From the NCBI RefSeq assembly GCF_900452415.1, contig NZ_UGNX01000001.1:248001-312000 (forward strand): a stretch of DNA of 64,000 bases, given 5' to 3'. The notes beneath the pieces are model-generated. The model was not told the DNA's origin, ran no database searches, and saw only the letters and a list, made by a program, of their open reading frames with translations. Shown piece by piece: positions 35,855 through 45,248 of this stretch. Made by a program: the position numbers and the translations under genes. Source of the stretch: Legionella cincinnatiensis. GTDB lineage: Bacteria > Pseudomonadota > Gammaproteobacteria > Legionellales > Legionellaceae. Within the stretch, counting starts at the first letter, position 1, and every line of letters begins with the position of its first letter.

Positions 35855-37519
35855 ATGCTAACAACTTTGTGCATCAAACAATTTGCAATTGTGCATCATT
35901 TGGAGTTAGATTTTACGCAGGGAATGACTGCATTTACAGGTGAGACTGGTGCGGGGAAATCCATTATGATCGATGCTTTGATGCTCGCTTTAGGAGAGAG
36001 GGCAGATGCTTCAGTGATTCGTCCTGGCCAAGAAAAATGTGATATCACAGCCGGTTTTTTTGTGAGCTACGATTCTGAACCAGCGCAGTGGCTTGCGGAG
36101 CATGATATCCCTTGTGATGATGGTGACATTTATTTGCGTCGCGTTATTTATGCTGAGGGACGTTCTAAATCATATATTAATGGGCAACCTTTTCCTTTGC
36201 AAAAAGTTAAAGAGTTAAGTGAAAAATTAGTACATATTCACGGACAACATCAGCATCAAGCTTTGATGCAGCATGCTACACATCGCCAGCAGCTGGATCA
36301 ATATGGCAAGAATCAGGCTTTGCTTGAAGAAGTAGCCCAACTTTACAAACAATGTCAAAAGCTTCAACACGAAATAGAAATTTTGCAAAGCCGTGAGCTG
36401 CAAATAGATAAAATCGAACTCCTGCAATTCCAAATCGAAGAGTTATCGGCATTAAACCTTCATGAAAGCGAAATTGAAACCTTATACCAAGAGCATCAGA
36501 TGTTACATCATGCCAAAGAATATTTACAAAATTGTCAGCAAATTCATGGACTATTAAATGCCGATGATGAACCCAATATTTGTACGAGCCTAAACCAGGT
36601 TTTACATTTGCTTAGCCAATTACCTCAAGAACAAACCCAAATCAAAAATGCCCAAGAGTTGATTAACGGTGCTTTAATTCAATGTGAAGAAGCAATTGAT
36701 GAAATGCAGCAATTTTCTGAACGCATTTATTTAGATCCTGAACGTTTGCATGAAATAGAAACGCGAATGAGCAGCATACATCAACTTGCCCGTAAATATC
36801 ATGTGGATAGTAGTCAGTTACATACTCATGTTCAACATTTGCAAAGTGAGCTTGAAAATTTACATAATAACGAGCGTCAATTGGCTCAATTACACTCACA
36901 GCTGCACCGATTGCTTCATGCCTATGAAATCTCTGCTTTAAAATTGAGAGAGGTAAGACAAAAACAAGCTCAAAAGCTGGCACAAGAAATTACTTTAAGT
37001 ATCCAACAACTGGGCATGCCTAAGGGGCAAGTAGAAATTGCAATAACTCCGCTGGAAAAAATGCAGGCACATGGGATGGATAAGGTTGAATATAAAGTTT
37101 GTACCAACCCTGGTATGGAGCTTGATTCACTCAGTAAAATTGCTTCTGGTGGAGAACTTTCTCGAATTGGCTTGTCCATTCAAATGATTACGGCCCAACA
37201 AGGCACAACGCCCACTTTATTATTTGATGAGGTGGATGTCGGGATTGGTGGTGCAACAGCTGCTTTGGTAGGACAAATGCTTCGTAAATTGGGTGAGCGA
37301 TTGCAAGTTATTTGTGTTACGCATCAACCCCAAGTTGCTGCTGCTGCGCATAATCATTTTATGGTGGAAAAACAAAGTGACCATAAAGAAACATTCACCC
37401 ATATTAGCTTACTGCAAGAGGCTGAAAAAATTGATGAAATTGCACGTATGCTTGGTGGACTAAAAATTACAGAACAAACACGTTCCCATGCTCAAGAGTT
37501 ATTAATGCAAAGTAATTAA
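35855..37519 (+). CDS. recN: DNA repair protein RecN
   Basis: This 554-residue SMC-like ATPase acts in double-strand-break repair (E. coli RecN has 553). The N-terminal Walker A is GETGAGKSIMIDAL. A long coiled-coil arm of about 300 residues rich in Gln, His and Leu follows. The C-terminal half-domain has the ABC signature SGGELSRIGLSIQM and Walker B LLFDEVDVGIGG. The start is four bases after nadK, so it is probably co-transcribed. I saw no clear LexA box ahead of it, so SOS control is not evident within this arrangement. Confidence 0.96.
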   Translation: MLTTLCIKQFAIVHHLELDFTQGMTAFTGETGAGKSIMIDALMLALGERADASVIRPGQEKCDITAGFFVSYDSEPAQWLAEHDIPCDDGDIYLRRVIYAEGRSKSYINGQPFPLQKVKELSEKLVHIHGQHQHQALMQHATHRQQLDQYGKNQALLEEVAQLYKQCQKLQHEIEILQSRELQIDKIELLQFQIEELSALNLHESEIETLYQEHQMLHHAKEYLQNCQQIHGLLNADDEPNICTSLNQVLHLLSQLPQEQTQIKNAQELINGALIQCEEAIDEMQQFSERIYLDPERLHEIETRMSSIHQLARKYHVDSSQLHTHVQHLQSELENLHNNERQLAQLHSQLHRLLHAYEISALKLREVRQKQAQKLAQEITLSIQQLGMPKGQVEIAITPLEKMQAHGMDKVEYKVCTNPGMELDSLSKIASGGELSRIGLSIQMITAQQGTTPTLLFDEVDVGIGGATAALVGQMLRKLGERLQVICVTHQPQVAAAAHNHFMVEKQSDHKETFTHISLLQEAEKIDEIARMLGGLKITEQTRSHAQELLMQSN

Positions 37520-37738
37520 CTTACTGTAATCGTTGACGGATACCGTCTACTTGTTTCCCTATGGCATCAACGGTTATTTTTTCGGTTTATGTCTGATATT
37601 GCTATTATAAAAAACAAAAATAGATCACTTTGGTGTACAATCGCCCCGTCAATATTTAAAGTGCTCAATAAGGCCTATAAAGTAGCACCATGAAAATATA
37701 ATAACCTAATCAGACTATCATAGCGAGAAAACTATCCC

Positions 37739-40111
37739 ATGCAAGCACGATTTACTATTCCAAAAGACTCTGTGATACAACTTCAGGAACTGATGTTGCA
37801 CTGTTTACGCCAGAATAAGATGCACGACTCATTGTGTGAATTACAAGATTCACAGAACCTTGCATTCGGTTATTCACCTTCAAACAATGATTTATTGAAT
37901 CAACCCAAGCTGTCGTTTTCAATTCTGTTAACAAAATGGGATGAGCTTTTACTGAATAAGAAGCTCAATGAGCAAATTCATGATGAACCAAAGATGGCGT
38001 CTCATGTACGTACAGTGAATCACAAGGCCATTTCTTTATTAGCAGGTACCATGACTAGAATGGTAAATGCAGCCTATTCAGAGTTTGCTAAAACTGTCAA
38101 TGCACGCTTAAATCAAGGTGAATCCATTCAAGCGATTACCAAAGAGTTAGTACAGTTATCCAGTTATCAAAGTGAGTATATTCGTAATGAGCTCTTAAAA
38201 CGACTGGATACGGCTTCTTGTCGATTATTATTTGAACGCTTCGTGTTACTCGCAAAACAGCTGACTGAAATGGGGAATTATTTTAGTGCACAAGCAGTGT
38301 ACCAAGCGTTTGTTTATTCAGACATCCAAAAAATATTTGATAAGAAAGACTGGAGTGGACTTTCTCCACAGATAAAAATCATATTGCACTACCTGGAGTC
38401 ATTATATGGCCCTGGTGAAGCAAGCCGAAACAATCTTGCTTGGTTGTTAGAACAACCCAATCCCTTTAAATTACCAGTGATTAATCGTATTACTACTAAG
38501 TTTGAACTGACAATTGCAGGTAGAGATGAAAATTTAAAATTAAAAAAAATTCGTCTTGAAGAGCAGTTGCATAATGTTCAGGGAATCAAAACAATTACTG
38601 AGAAGAATGAGGCTGAAACATCTAATGCAGATATTCAAACTCAAATTTCATCACTACAGAATGAACAGCAAGACTCGGTTTATGGAAAAATTGAAGACGG
38701 CATCACCCAAGGCCTGTATGCTGGTATTGCAAAAGAAATTGATGAAATTAATCTCCAACGTACCCAACTTAATTTGTCTCGAGTTCAATTTATAAATGAA
38801 GAGCTCAGATGCCATTTATCACTTTTTAATAATCAACATTTAGAGTTTTCTAAAACTTTAAAGCATGAAATCGTTAATGAAAACGTCAAATTTTATTTAT
38901 TCAATCAAAAATTATTGGGTGATTTAAATCAAATCTTAAAAAACTGTGAGAATAAGCTACAGTTTATTTTGACCGACAAAAAAGGAAATGTTGAAGAGCA
39001 ATGCAAAAAACTATTATGGGACAGTTATCAGCAATTAAAACTCATTGTTGAAGAGGGGGCTCTTTCAGCGCCCCAATACGTAGAAGTAGTTCGTAGGTTT
39101 TGTAAGGAATTTAAGCGAGCTTTGGCTCAGCAAGAGAATGCCTACTCATATCAAGATGGCTGCCAATCTCTGCTTGAAGAATTAAGTAGTTTAACGAATC
39201 AGATTAGTAACGGACAAAAACAATATGAACGCAATTTAATGCGTCGCTCCAAGAATCAGCGGTCTCACACGGACTTTTTTAATCGAATGGTTTTGGTAGA
39301 TCATGTGCAGAATCAGCTGTATCTCTTGCCTGATAAATACTTAGAAAGTCTATTGGAATTGCAAGCCAATTGTCTCCATGAACTGAAACAATTGGATGAT
39401 AAAAAACGTGATGCACAAAAAAGTACTACTTTTTTTGGTCAAAAACTTTTAAATGACATAGAGCGTCAGAGTAAAATATTTAAAAATTTATTAGCTTGCC
39501 TTGATCAAGTTATCCACATCCTCGTAAAGGCAATGGAACATGATGATATTAATAGATATTGCCATGCTGAAGTGAACCGTTTGATGGTGCAATTTTGCAT
39601 TTGCGAGCAATCTTTAAGGTTACCAAAGAAAGAGTTATTTCAATTATTTTCTTTATTGCAGGGGGTGAGAGCATATCTTGATCAACAGACCCCAAATGAA
39701 GAATATAGGTATGCCAAAATGCATGTTGGTCTGGTTTTTGATGAAATGTTATCCCATGCTCATGATTTACAGAGCAAAGACTCTAAAAGATTAAAATTTA
39801 GTCAAATGCGTGCCGTTTTGTTGACTTTGACTTCACCTGCTTGTGAAACGGTGCACACCAAAATTGAATATCTTGAGAACTTGTTATCTGCTCCTGTATC
39901 TGTTCCTGATCGAATTGAGAAAACGGTAAATAATACCTTATATCAGCTCTTTAATAAGTATTCTCTCCAGACGAAAACAAAAAAATCTAAATTTTTATCG
40001 CTACTTTTAAAGTATTATGACGCCTTGAAAAATTTACAGGAATTTGAACTGGATCAACATCAATCGCCAGAAATTTCTTCATCCACTACGGTTGTCTTCC
40101 GAGAGAAATAA
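37739..40111 (+). CDS. RasGEF-like coiled-coil protein, effector candidate
   Basis: This large cytosolic 790-residue protein has no signal peptide. Residues ~60-270 read like a eukaryotic RasGEF (CDC25) domain. FERFVLLAKQLTEMGNYFSA at about 165-184 matches the conserved helix with W/F...IA..L..M.N..S. SRNNLAWLLEQPNPFKLPVI at about 229-248 matches the ..R..L.....P.IP element. The rest is helical and largely coiled coil (~270-770). The C-terminus, PEISSSTTVVFREK, has the small/polar run often seen in Dot/Icm substrates. RasGEF-domain effectors such as LegG2 are known in Legionella (established). Assignment here rests on pattern reading, and a 219 bp gap separates it from recN. Confidence 0.6.
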   Translation: MQARFTIPKDSVIQLQELMLHCLRQNKMHDSLCELQDSQNLAFGYSPSNNDLLNQPKLSFSILLTKWDELLLNKKLNEQIHDEPKMASHVRTVNHKAISLLAGTMTRMVNAAYSEFAKTVNARLNQGESIQAITKELVQLSSYQSEYIRNELLKRLDTASCRLLFERFVLLAKQLTEMGNYFSAQAVYQAFVYSDIQKIFDKKDWSGLSPQIKIILHYLESLYGPGEASRNNLAWLLEQPNPFKLPVINRITTKFELTIAGRDENLKLKKIRLEEQLHNVQGIKTITEKNEAETSNADIQTQISSLQNEQQDSVYGKIEDGITQGLYAGIAKEIDEINLQRTQLNLSRVQFINEELRCHLSLFNNQHLEFSKTLKHEIVNENVKFYLFNQKLLGDLNQILKNCENKLQFILTDKKGNVEEQCKKLLWDSYQQLKLIVEEGALSAPQYVEVVRRFCKEFKRALAQQENAYSYQDGCQSLLEELSSLTNQISNGQKQYERNLMRRSKNQRSHTDFFNRMVLVDHVQNQLYLLPDKYLESLLELQANCLHELKQLDDKKRDAQKSTTFFGQKLLNDIERQSKIFKNLLACLDQVIHILVKAMEHDDINRYCHAEVNRLMVQFCICEQSLRLPKKELFQLFSLLQGVRAYLDQQTPNEEYRYAKMHVGLVFDEMLSHAHDLQSKDSKRLKFSQMRAVLLTLTSPACETVHTKIEYLENLLSAPVSVPDRIEKTVNNTLYQLFNKYSLQTKTKKSKFLSLLLKYYDALKNLQEFELDQHQSPEISSSTTVVFREK

Positions 40112-40159
40112 AGAGATAGCGGGGCTTTAGGGCATCTAGGAGGTGTGGAGAGTAGTTTG

Positions 40160-40190
40160 CTCATCTCTACTTGTTGCAAATAGAGATGAG
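40160..40190. terminator. hairpin between convergent genes
   Basis: A perfect 10 bp inverted repeat CTCATCTCTA/TAGAGATGAG with an 11-base loop lies between the convergent 790 aa and 649 aa genes. No U-tract follows on either strand, so terminator function is uncertain. Confidence 0.4.
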
Positions 40191-40213
40191 GGTGAAGCAC
40201 ATTATTAAAGAAT

Positions 40214-42163
40214 TTATACCATGGCGTTAACGCGCTCAGGTAATTGTTCAACAAACTCTTGGGTTGCTGTTTTTTCGTCTTTAGAGAGGGAAAATAGTCG
40301 GTGTTGATTATAAACAGGATTATTTTGGGCATCAGTCAGGATGTTTTTGAGTGAATTACCATTAGACGTTGTTGCCCGAACTTTTTCTTTCAGCTCATGA
40401 AGGGCGCTGTTTTTATCCTTCGCTAATTCAGTACCAATTTTGACTTGATTTAAATGTTTTCGTGAATATTTCTCAATTAAGAAAGCAGTATGTTCTACCT
40501 CCCATGCTTGGGAAGGACGTTTGGCGTCTGTAGGTAGTTCTACTGTTACCTCTTTTTTTATTCCTTGTTGTTTATCCCATGCGCGGGCAAAAGTAAGTAC
40601 TTCTTTTTTATCAGATCCTGAGTTGAATTGACTGGCCAAATAATCCCAACCTGCAGCCAGAGCGTATAAAGGTGAGGCGATGATTTTTAGAAGACGCGTA
40701 GGAATATCGGTATTAGACTCATTTTCTGCTTCTCCTGCCAAACGCTCTTCCAATAACGTTGCTGTTTTCTTAGCAGCCTGCGACGATTTCTCTTCATGGC
40801 CTGCAAAATAGTGAGCATCTTCAAAACCTTCACTGATAATCCCTACCAATGCGGATACAATTTGTGGCACGCCAGGCATACGATCGGAAGTTACGGCGAT
40901 ACTGACTAGATGCCCTAAAAAGAGCAGAATTCGTAACGGAGTCAAGGTCAGTTTTAAAAGAAGGCGAAATGGGTTGAAAATCTGGAACCAATTTTCTGTA
41001 TCGCGAACATGAGAGAGGTTTTCAGTCACTGACTCATAAACACTGCGAAATATGTTTTTATTCGAGCGAGTTGCCTCATCCACCATTTCTAGAGATTCAG
41101 CAGTATTTTGGATGTTAAAGAATATAGCAGATAATCCTGTAATAATTGGATTAATCACGCCCATAATAAAGCTGGGCATCTTTTTCATCCATTCAAATAA
41201 CGGACGTGCATTACTCGCTATAGTCCACCAAGTTCCTGCAGTACAAATCGTAAGCGCAACCGCTAAACCTGCCAAAAATACGGCCATAGATGCCATAAAT
41301 ACATTACGAACCGTTAAGCCTTGGCTCAAATCATGGCGAAGTTTTTGATACCATTTATTAATGGTATCGTTGTTAATCAGATCGGTGATGGTGTTATAGG
41401 TCAACATTCCATAGGCAGCTCCGGCAATGACCGACATGGGAACGATTATGAATGGCCATAATGCAAAGGGAATAGCGGCAAACAAAGGAATCACGCTAAA
41501 TGCTTCAACGATGAGATAAGTACTACCTAACCCCATAAAAATTGCAGCAAGAGCACTAAAGCCTTTAACATAATTAAACGTAGATTGACGCTTCTCCAGG
41601 CGTGCTTGCCATTCGTTTTGCCCATGTTCCGCAAGCCATTTTCTTAACTCAAGCTCATACGCAGAAGGCTTTTCTTCATTTGGCAAATCTTTGGAAACAA
41701 AAAGCTGTAACGCAAACCATTTTTCCATGTCTGCTAAAGTTTTTTCGATTTGCTCTTTTTGCCTTTGACTTGCCTTATCAAGTTGTTTGTGATGAAACAG
41801 GTTAAGAAGTTGCAGTTGTTTCTCATAATCCTTGAAAAACTGAGGGCAATTTGGATCATCCGTATTCTCGGGAAAATTTTGTAATAGATACTCCTTTGCT
41901 AAATGATTTTCTAAGTAATTACTTTTAAATAATTTTTTAAAGGCACCTTTAATATTTTGCAAATAAATTTCACCTTCATAAGCGACTGAGAGGCCAAAAG
42001 TGGCAAATGCTAATGACAAAGCGGGAATCAATGCATACATTCCACCAAAACTTAAAAAACCAAGGATTAAACTAGCACCCGTTGTAAGAAGTGTTAGAAG
42101 CAGATAATAGGGAATTTTTTTTATAGGAAAAATTTTTTTATTGATTGCCATATATTTGTTCAT
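40214..42163 (-). CDS. multi-TM hypothetical protein, effector-like
   Basis: I do not recognise a family for this 649-residue protein. It begins MNKYMAINKKIFPIKKIPYY, then has two closely spaced hydrophobic helices (~17-62), a helical charged stretch (~70-190), a group of four to six further helices (~200-345), another near 405, and a long soluble C-terminal part from ~450. The C-terminus SKDEKTATQEFVEQLPERVNAMV is rich in Glu, as in the E-block of some Dot/Icm substrates (inference only). It stands between the RasGEF-like protein and the secreted aminopeptidase gene, away from any operon. The start may be Met1 or Met5. Confidence 0.55.
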   Translation of the reverse strand: MNKYMAINKKIFPIKKIPYYLLLTLLTTGASLILGFLSFGGMYALIPALSLAFATFGLSVAYEGEIYLQNIKGAFKKLFKSNYLENHLAKEYLLQNFPENTDDPNCPQFFKDYEKQLQLLNLFHHKQLDKASQRQKEQIEKTLADMEKWFALQLFVSKDLPNEEKPSAYELELRKWLAEHGQNEWQARLEKRQSTFNYVKGFSALAAIFMGLGSTYLIVEAFSVIPLFAAIPFALWPFIIVPMSVIAGAAYGMLTYNTITDLINNDTINKWYQKLRHDLSQGLTVRNVFMASMAVFLAGLAVALTICTAGTWWTIASNARPLFEWMKKMPSFIMGVINPIITGLSAIFFNIQNTAESLEMVDEATRSNKNIFRSVYESVTENLSHVRDTENWFQIFNPFRLLLKLTLTPLRILLFLGHLVSIAVTSDRMPGVPQIVSALVGIISEGFEDAHYFAGHEEKSSQAAKKTATLLEERLAGEAENESNTDIPTRLLKIIASPLYALAAGWDYLASQFNSGSDKKEVLTFARAWDKQQGIKKEVTVELPTDAKRPSQAWEVEHTAFLIEKYSRKHLNQVKIGTELAKDKNSALHELKEKVRATTSNGNSLKNILTDAQNNPVYNQHRLFSLSKDEKTATQEFVEQLPERVNAMV

Positions 42164-42357
42164 TCAGTGGATTAGGGGCCCCACTTTATCCTAAATGAAA
42201 ATGATTATCAATAGCAAACAGATCAAAAAAAGAGCATGTGCTCATTGTTTGTTGTAACACAACTTTAATTAAGCAGTAGATCCCAGTGTAGAATTTAGGT
42301 AAAGTAAATGGCCACGAGTTAATCTCGTTTTAAAATTAATTTAATTTAGGAGTAGAA

Positions 42358-43566
42358 ATGCGTTTGAATCAATGGATGACCTATATCGCAGCGGGTTCGA
42401 TGTTTGCGAGTGCGAATGTTTTGGCAGCGAATGCTATTCACGAGCAAGTGCAAGTATCTCAATGTCTGGCTGCAAAAATTACTACTCCCTATAAGGTTTT
42501 GGCAGAAAATAAGGATTTTAAAATCATTGATATTTCCTTAACTGATTTGGATGCTCTAAGTCATTTAGCAGATCAAAACCAATGTGGGCGATTTGTCAAT
42601 GTGAGCCATAAAATTGAAGGCTCGCAAATTGCGCTAAAAAAACAATCAGCGCAAAGACTGTTACAGCAAAAGACAGTGAAAGCAAAACCTCTAAGTGATG
42701 TTGCTTATGAGATTAAACACCAAAAGGAAGTTAATGAAGAGTTAAAAAATATAGTACCTGATAATATTTGGCACACTCTATCTCAATTAACTTCATTTCA
42801 TGATCGTTCAGCAACTAAAGATACAGGCGTATTAGCTGCTAATTGGTTAAAAGACACATTTGAACAGATGGTCACTGCAAGTGGTCGCACGGATACCGCA
42901 ACTTTCTTTGTGAAAACAGGTCGGTATAAACAACCTTCCTTAGTAACTGTTATTGGTAAAGACATTAAAGCACCTGCGGTAGTGATTGGGGCGCATATGG
43001 ACACGCTTGATGGTGATGGAAGATATTTGCCTATGCCAGGAGCGGGGGATGATGGTAGTGGCTCATCATCGAATATGGAAATGGCACGCGTATTGTTGAA
43101 TTCTAAAATAGCATTTAAGCGACCCATTTATATTATTTGGTATGCTGCAGAAGAACGCGGTTTAGTCGGCTCTCAGTATGTAGTTGATCATTTTAAATCT
43201 AAATCTATCCCGGTAAAAGCAGCAATCCAATTTGATATGACTGGCTACCGCGTAGATCCTAAAGATCCGACTATGTGGGTATTTACTGATTACACCGATA
43301 GGAACTTAAGTAAATTTGTCGCTCAATTAATTAAGACTTATGTACAAGTTCCAGTTGATTATTCAGAATGTGGTTATGGATGTAGTGATCATGCGTCATG
43401 GCATGAAATGGGGGTTCCAGCAGCATTCCCATGCGAGTCTAATTTTGAAGATCATAATCCTTACATTCATTCTTCTGCTGATACAATGGAAAAATTAAGC
43501 CTAGAACATATGACTAATTTTTCTAAATTGGCTTTAGCCTTTGCTATCGAAATGGCTTCAGAGTAA
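42358..43566 (+). CDS. secreted M28-family aminopeptidase (LapA/LapB-like)
   Basis: This is a 402-residue di-zinc aminopeptidase with a signal peptide (cleavage likely after ANVLA at about residue 23). Zinc ligands are visible in order: GAHMDTLDG (His213), AGDDGSGSS (Asp231), YAAEERGLVGS (catalytic Glu265 and ligand Glu266), QFDMTGY (Asp) and NPYIHSSADT (His). Legionella exports two such enzymes, LapA and LapB, by the type II system to liberate amino acids (established knowledge). Which of the two this matches is not decided here. A propeptide-like stretch covers residues 24-130. A clear terminator follows. Confidence 0.88.
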   Translation: MRLNQWMTYIAAGSMFASANVLAANAIHEQVQVSQCLAAKITTPYKVLAENKDFKIIDISLTDLDALSHLADQNQCGRFVNVSHKIEGSQIALKKQSAQRLLQQKTVKAKPLSDVAYEIKHQKEVNEELKNIVPDNIWHTLSQLTSFHDRSATKDTGVLAANWLKDTFEQMVTASGRTDTATFFVKTGRYKQPSLVTVIGKDIKAPAVVIGAHMDTLDGDGRYLPMPGAGDDGSGSSSNMEMARVLLNSKIAFKRPIYIIWYAAEERGLVGSQYVVDHFKSKSIPVKAAIQFDMTGYRVDPKDPTMWVFTDYTDRNLSKFVAQLIKTYVQVPVDYSECGYGCSDHASWHEMGVPAAFPCESNFEDHNPYIHSSADTMEKLSLEHMTNFSKLALAFAIEMASE

Positions 43567-43571
43567 TTGTC

Positions 43572-43600
43572 AATGCCCCAATTGGGGCATTTTATTTTTT
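43572..43600 (+). terminator. intrinsic terminator of the aminopeptidase gene
   Basis: AATGCCCC AATT GGGGCATT forms a perfect 8 bp GC-rich stem with a 4-base loop, directly followed by a T-rich tract (TTTATTTTTT). It lies 6 bases after the stop codon. Confidence 0.85.
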
Positions 43601-43693
43601 GGCGTATCATGTAAATCTTTCTGCACTAGTTCTCCCAGCCGGCGTCCTCGCGGTTTGTTCCTGATCATAACTTAGTGTGAGTATTGTTATTAA

Positions 43694-44880
43694 GATAAGC
43701 GAACGAGGATTTACTTCGACCCCTTCGGGCAGAGGAAGCGCATCAGCGCCGTCTCGAAGCCTTGGCAGTACTTTCGCACTCGATACCAAGGCTTCGAGAC
43801 GGCATAAATGCCTCCTCAGCCTGAACGGGTTGAGACAGAGGTGGATGTAAACCGATACTTTATCTGAAATTCACACACACTCAACGTTAGTTATGGATAA
43901 GCGAACGAGGATTTACTTCGACCCCTTCGGGCTGAGGAGGCGCACCAGCGCCGTCTCGAAGCCTTGGCAGGTACTTTCGAATTCGATACCAAGGCTTCGA
44001 GATGGCATAAATGCCTCCTCAGCCTGAACGGGTTGAGACAGAGGTTGGATGTAAACCGATACTTTATCTGAAACTCACACACACTCAACGTCAGTTATGG
44101 ATAAGCGAACGAGTGATTACTTCGATCCGTTCGGGCTGAGGAGGCGCACCAGCGCCGTCTCGAAGCCTTGGCAGGTACTTTCGAATTCGATACCAAGGCT
44201 TCGAGACGGCATAAATGCCTCCTCAGCCTGAACGGGTTGAGACAGAGGTTGGATGTAAACCGATACTTTATCTGAAACTCACACACACTCAACGTTAGTT
44301 ATGGATAAGCGAACGAGAATTTACTTCGATCCGTTCGGGCTGAGGAGGCGCATCAGCGCCGTCTCGAAGCGTTGGCAGGTACTTTCGAGCCCGCTGCCAA
44401 AGCTTCGAGACGGCATAAATGCCTCTTCAGTTTGAACGGGTTGAGACAGAGGTTGGATGTAAACCGATACTTTATCTGAAACTCACACACACTCAACGTC
44501 AGTTATGGATAAGCGAACGAGGATTTACTTCGACCCCTTCGGGCAGAGGAAGCGCACCAGCGCCGTCTCGAAGCCTTGGCAGGTACTTTCGAGCCCGCTG
44601 CCAAAGCTTCGAGACGGCATAAATGCCTCCTCAGTTTGAACGGGTTAATACAGAGGTGGGATGTAAACCGATTCTTTATCCGCAACTCACACACACTCAA
44701 CGCCAGTTATGGATAAGAGATCAAGTAATTACTTCGAGCCGTTCGGGCTGAGGAGGCGCACCAGCGCCGTCTCGAAGCCTTGGCAGGTACTTTCGAGCCT
44801 GATGCCAAAGCTTCGAGACGGCATAAACGCCTCCTCAGTCCGAACGGATCGTGATAGAGACTTGTTATAATTATATCTTT
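43694..44880. repeat. six-copy tandem array of a ~204 bp hairpin unit
   Basis: Units beginning with GATAAG start at 43694, 43896, 44100, 44304, 44508 and 44712: periods of 202, 204, 204, 204 and 204 bases. Each unit carries two long complementary arms. The outer stem is GGGCTGAGGAGGCGC against GCCTCCTCAGCCTGAAC. The inner stem is GCCGTCTCGAAGCCTTGG against CCAAGGCTTCGAGACGGC. They are separated by a short interior loop and capped by about 20 bases. Copies differ by single changes. GTCTCGAAGCNTTGG is kept throughout, and the inner arm of copies 4-6 has changed to GCCAAAGCTTCGAGAC. The sequence is more GC-rich than its surroundings. Short frames in each unit are shadows. Confidence 0.9.
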
Positions 44881-45248
44881 ATTTCAAGTCTCGATTAATT
44901 AGGTGATAAATATTCTGGATCTCGTGGATAAGCCGACGTTGTTGCAGATTTATAAAATTTGTTTTTTAATCTGGGGGATGAAAAAAAATAATATGGTATT
45001 ACGAACCTAATCGGCATGACTTCTGTTCGAATTAATCTCTTAGTATCCAACTATCGTGATTAGATCCGTTTGCCACTTTCCTCGCCATGAAAAAAAATTG
45101 CAAAAGAGTCAGTTTCTAAAGTAATCAGAAAATGAAAAGGGCAATAATCGCTTTTGTTCAGACACAAACATACTATTTGGAATAGACATCTAACTGTTTG
45201 TTAAGTACAGCATGTTTAAAATGAAATAAAGACTATCAGGAGAATATT
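44881..45248. other. 368 bp gap with a spoVR-like fossil
   Basis: The first ~38 bases (44881-44918) match bases 47111-47149, inside the spoVR gene, in the same orientation with two single-base gaps and two or three substitutions. The rest of the gap is AT-rich, and no gene is seen before the HAD-like gene. A ribosome site CAGGAG precedes that gene's start. Confidence 0.5.

Noticed and set aside
43891-44700. Repeated 60-67 residue frames (for example MSVCEFQIKYRF...) on both strands of the tandem array
   Set aside because: They exist only because the ~204 bp unit is repeated and happens to be open. They have no ribosome sites, and their composition is that of a hairpin, not a protein.
43694-44880. 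CRISPR array
   Set aside because: Periodicity is ~204 bases with whole-unit identity. There are no short direct repeats with unique spacers, and no cas genes nearby.
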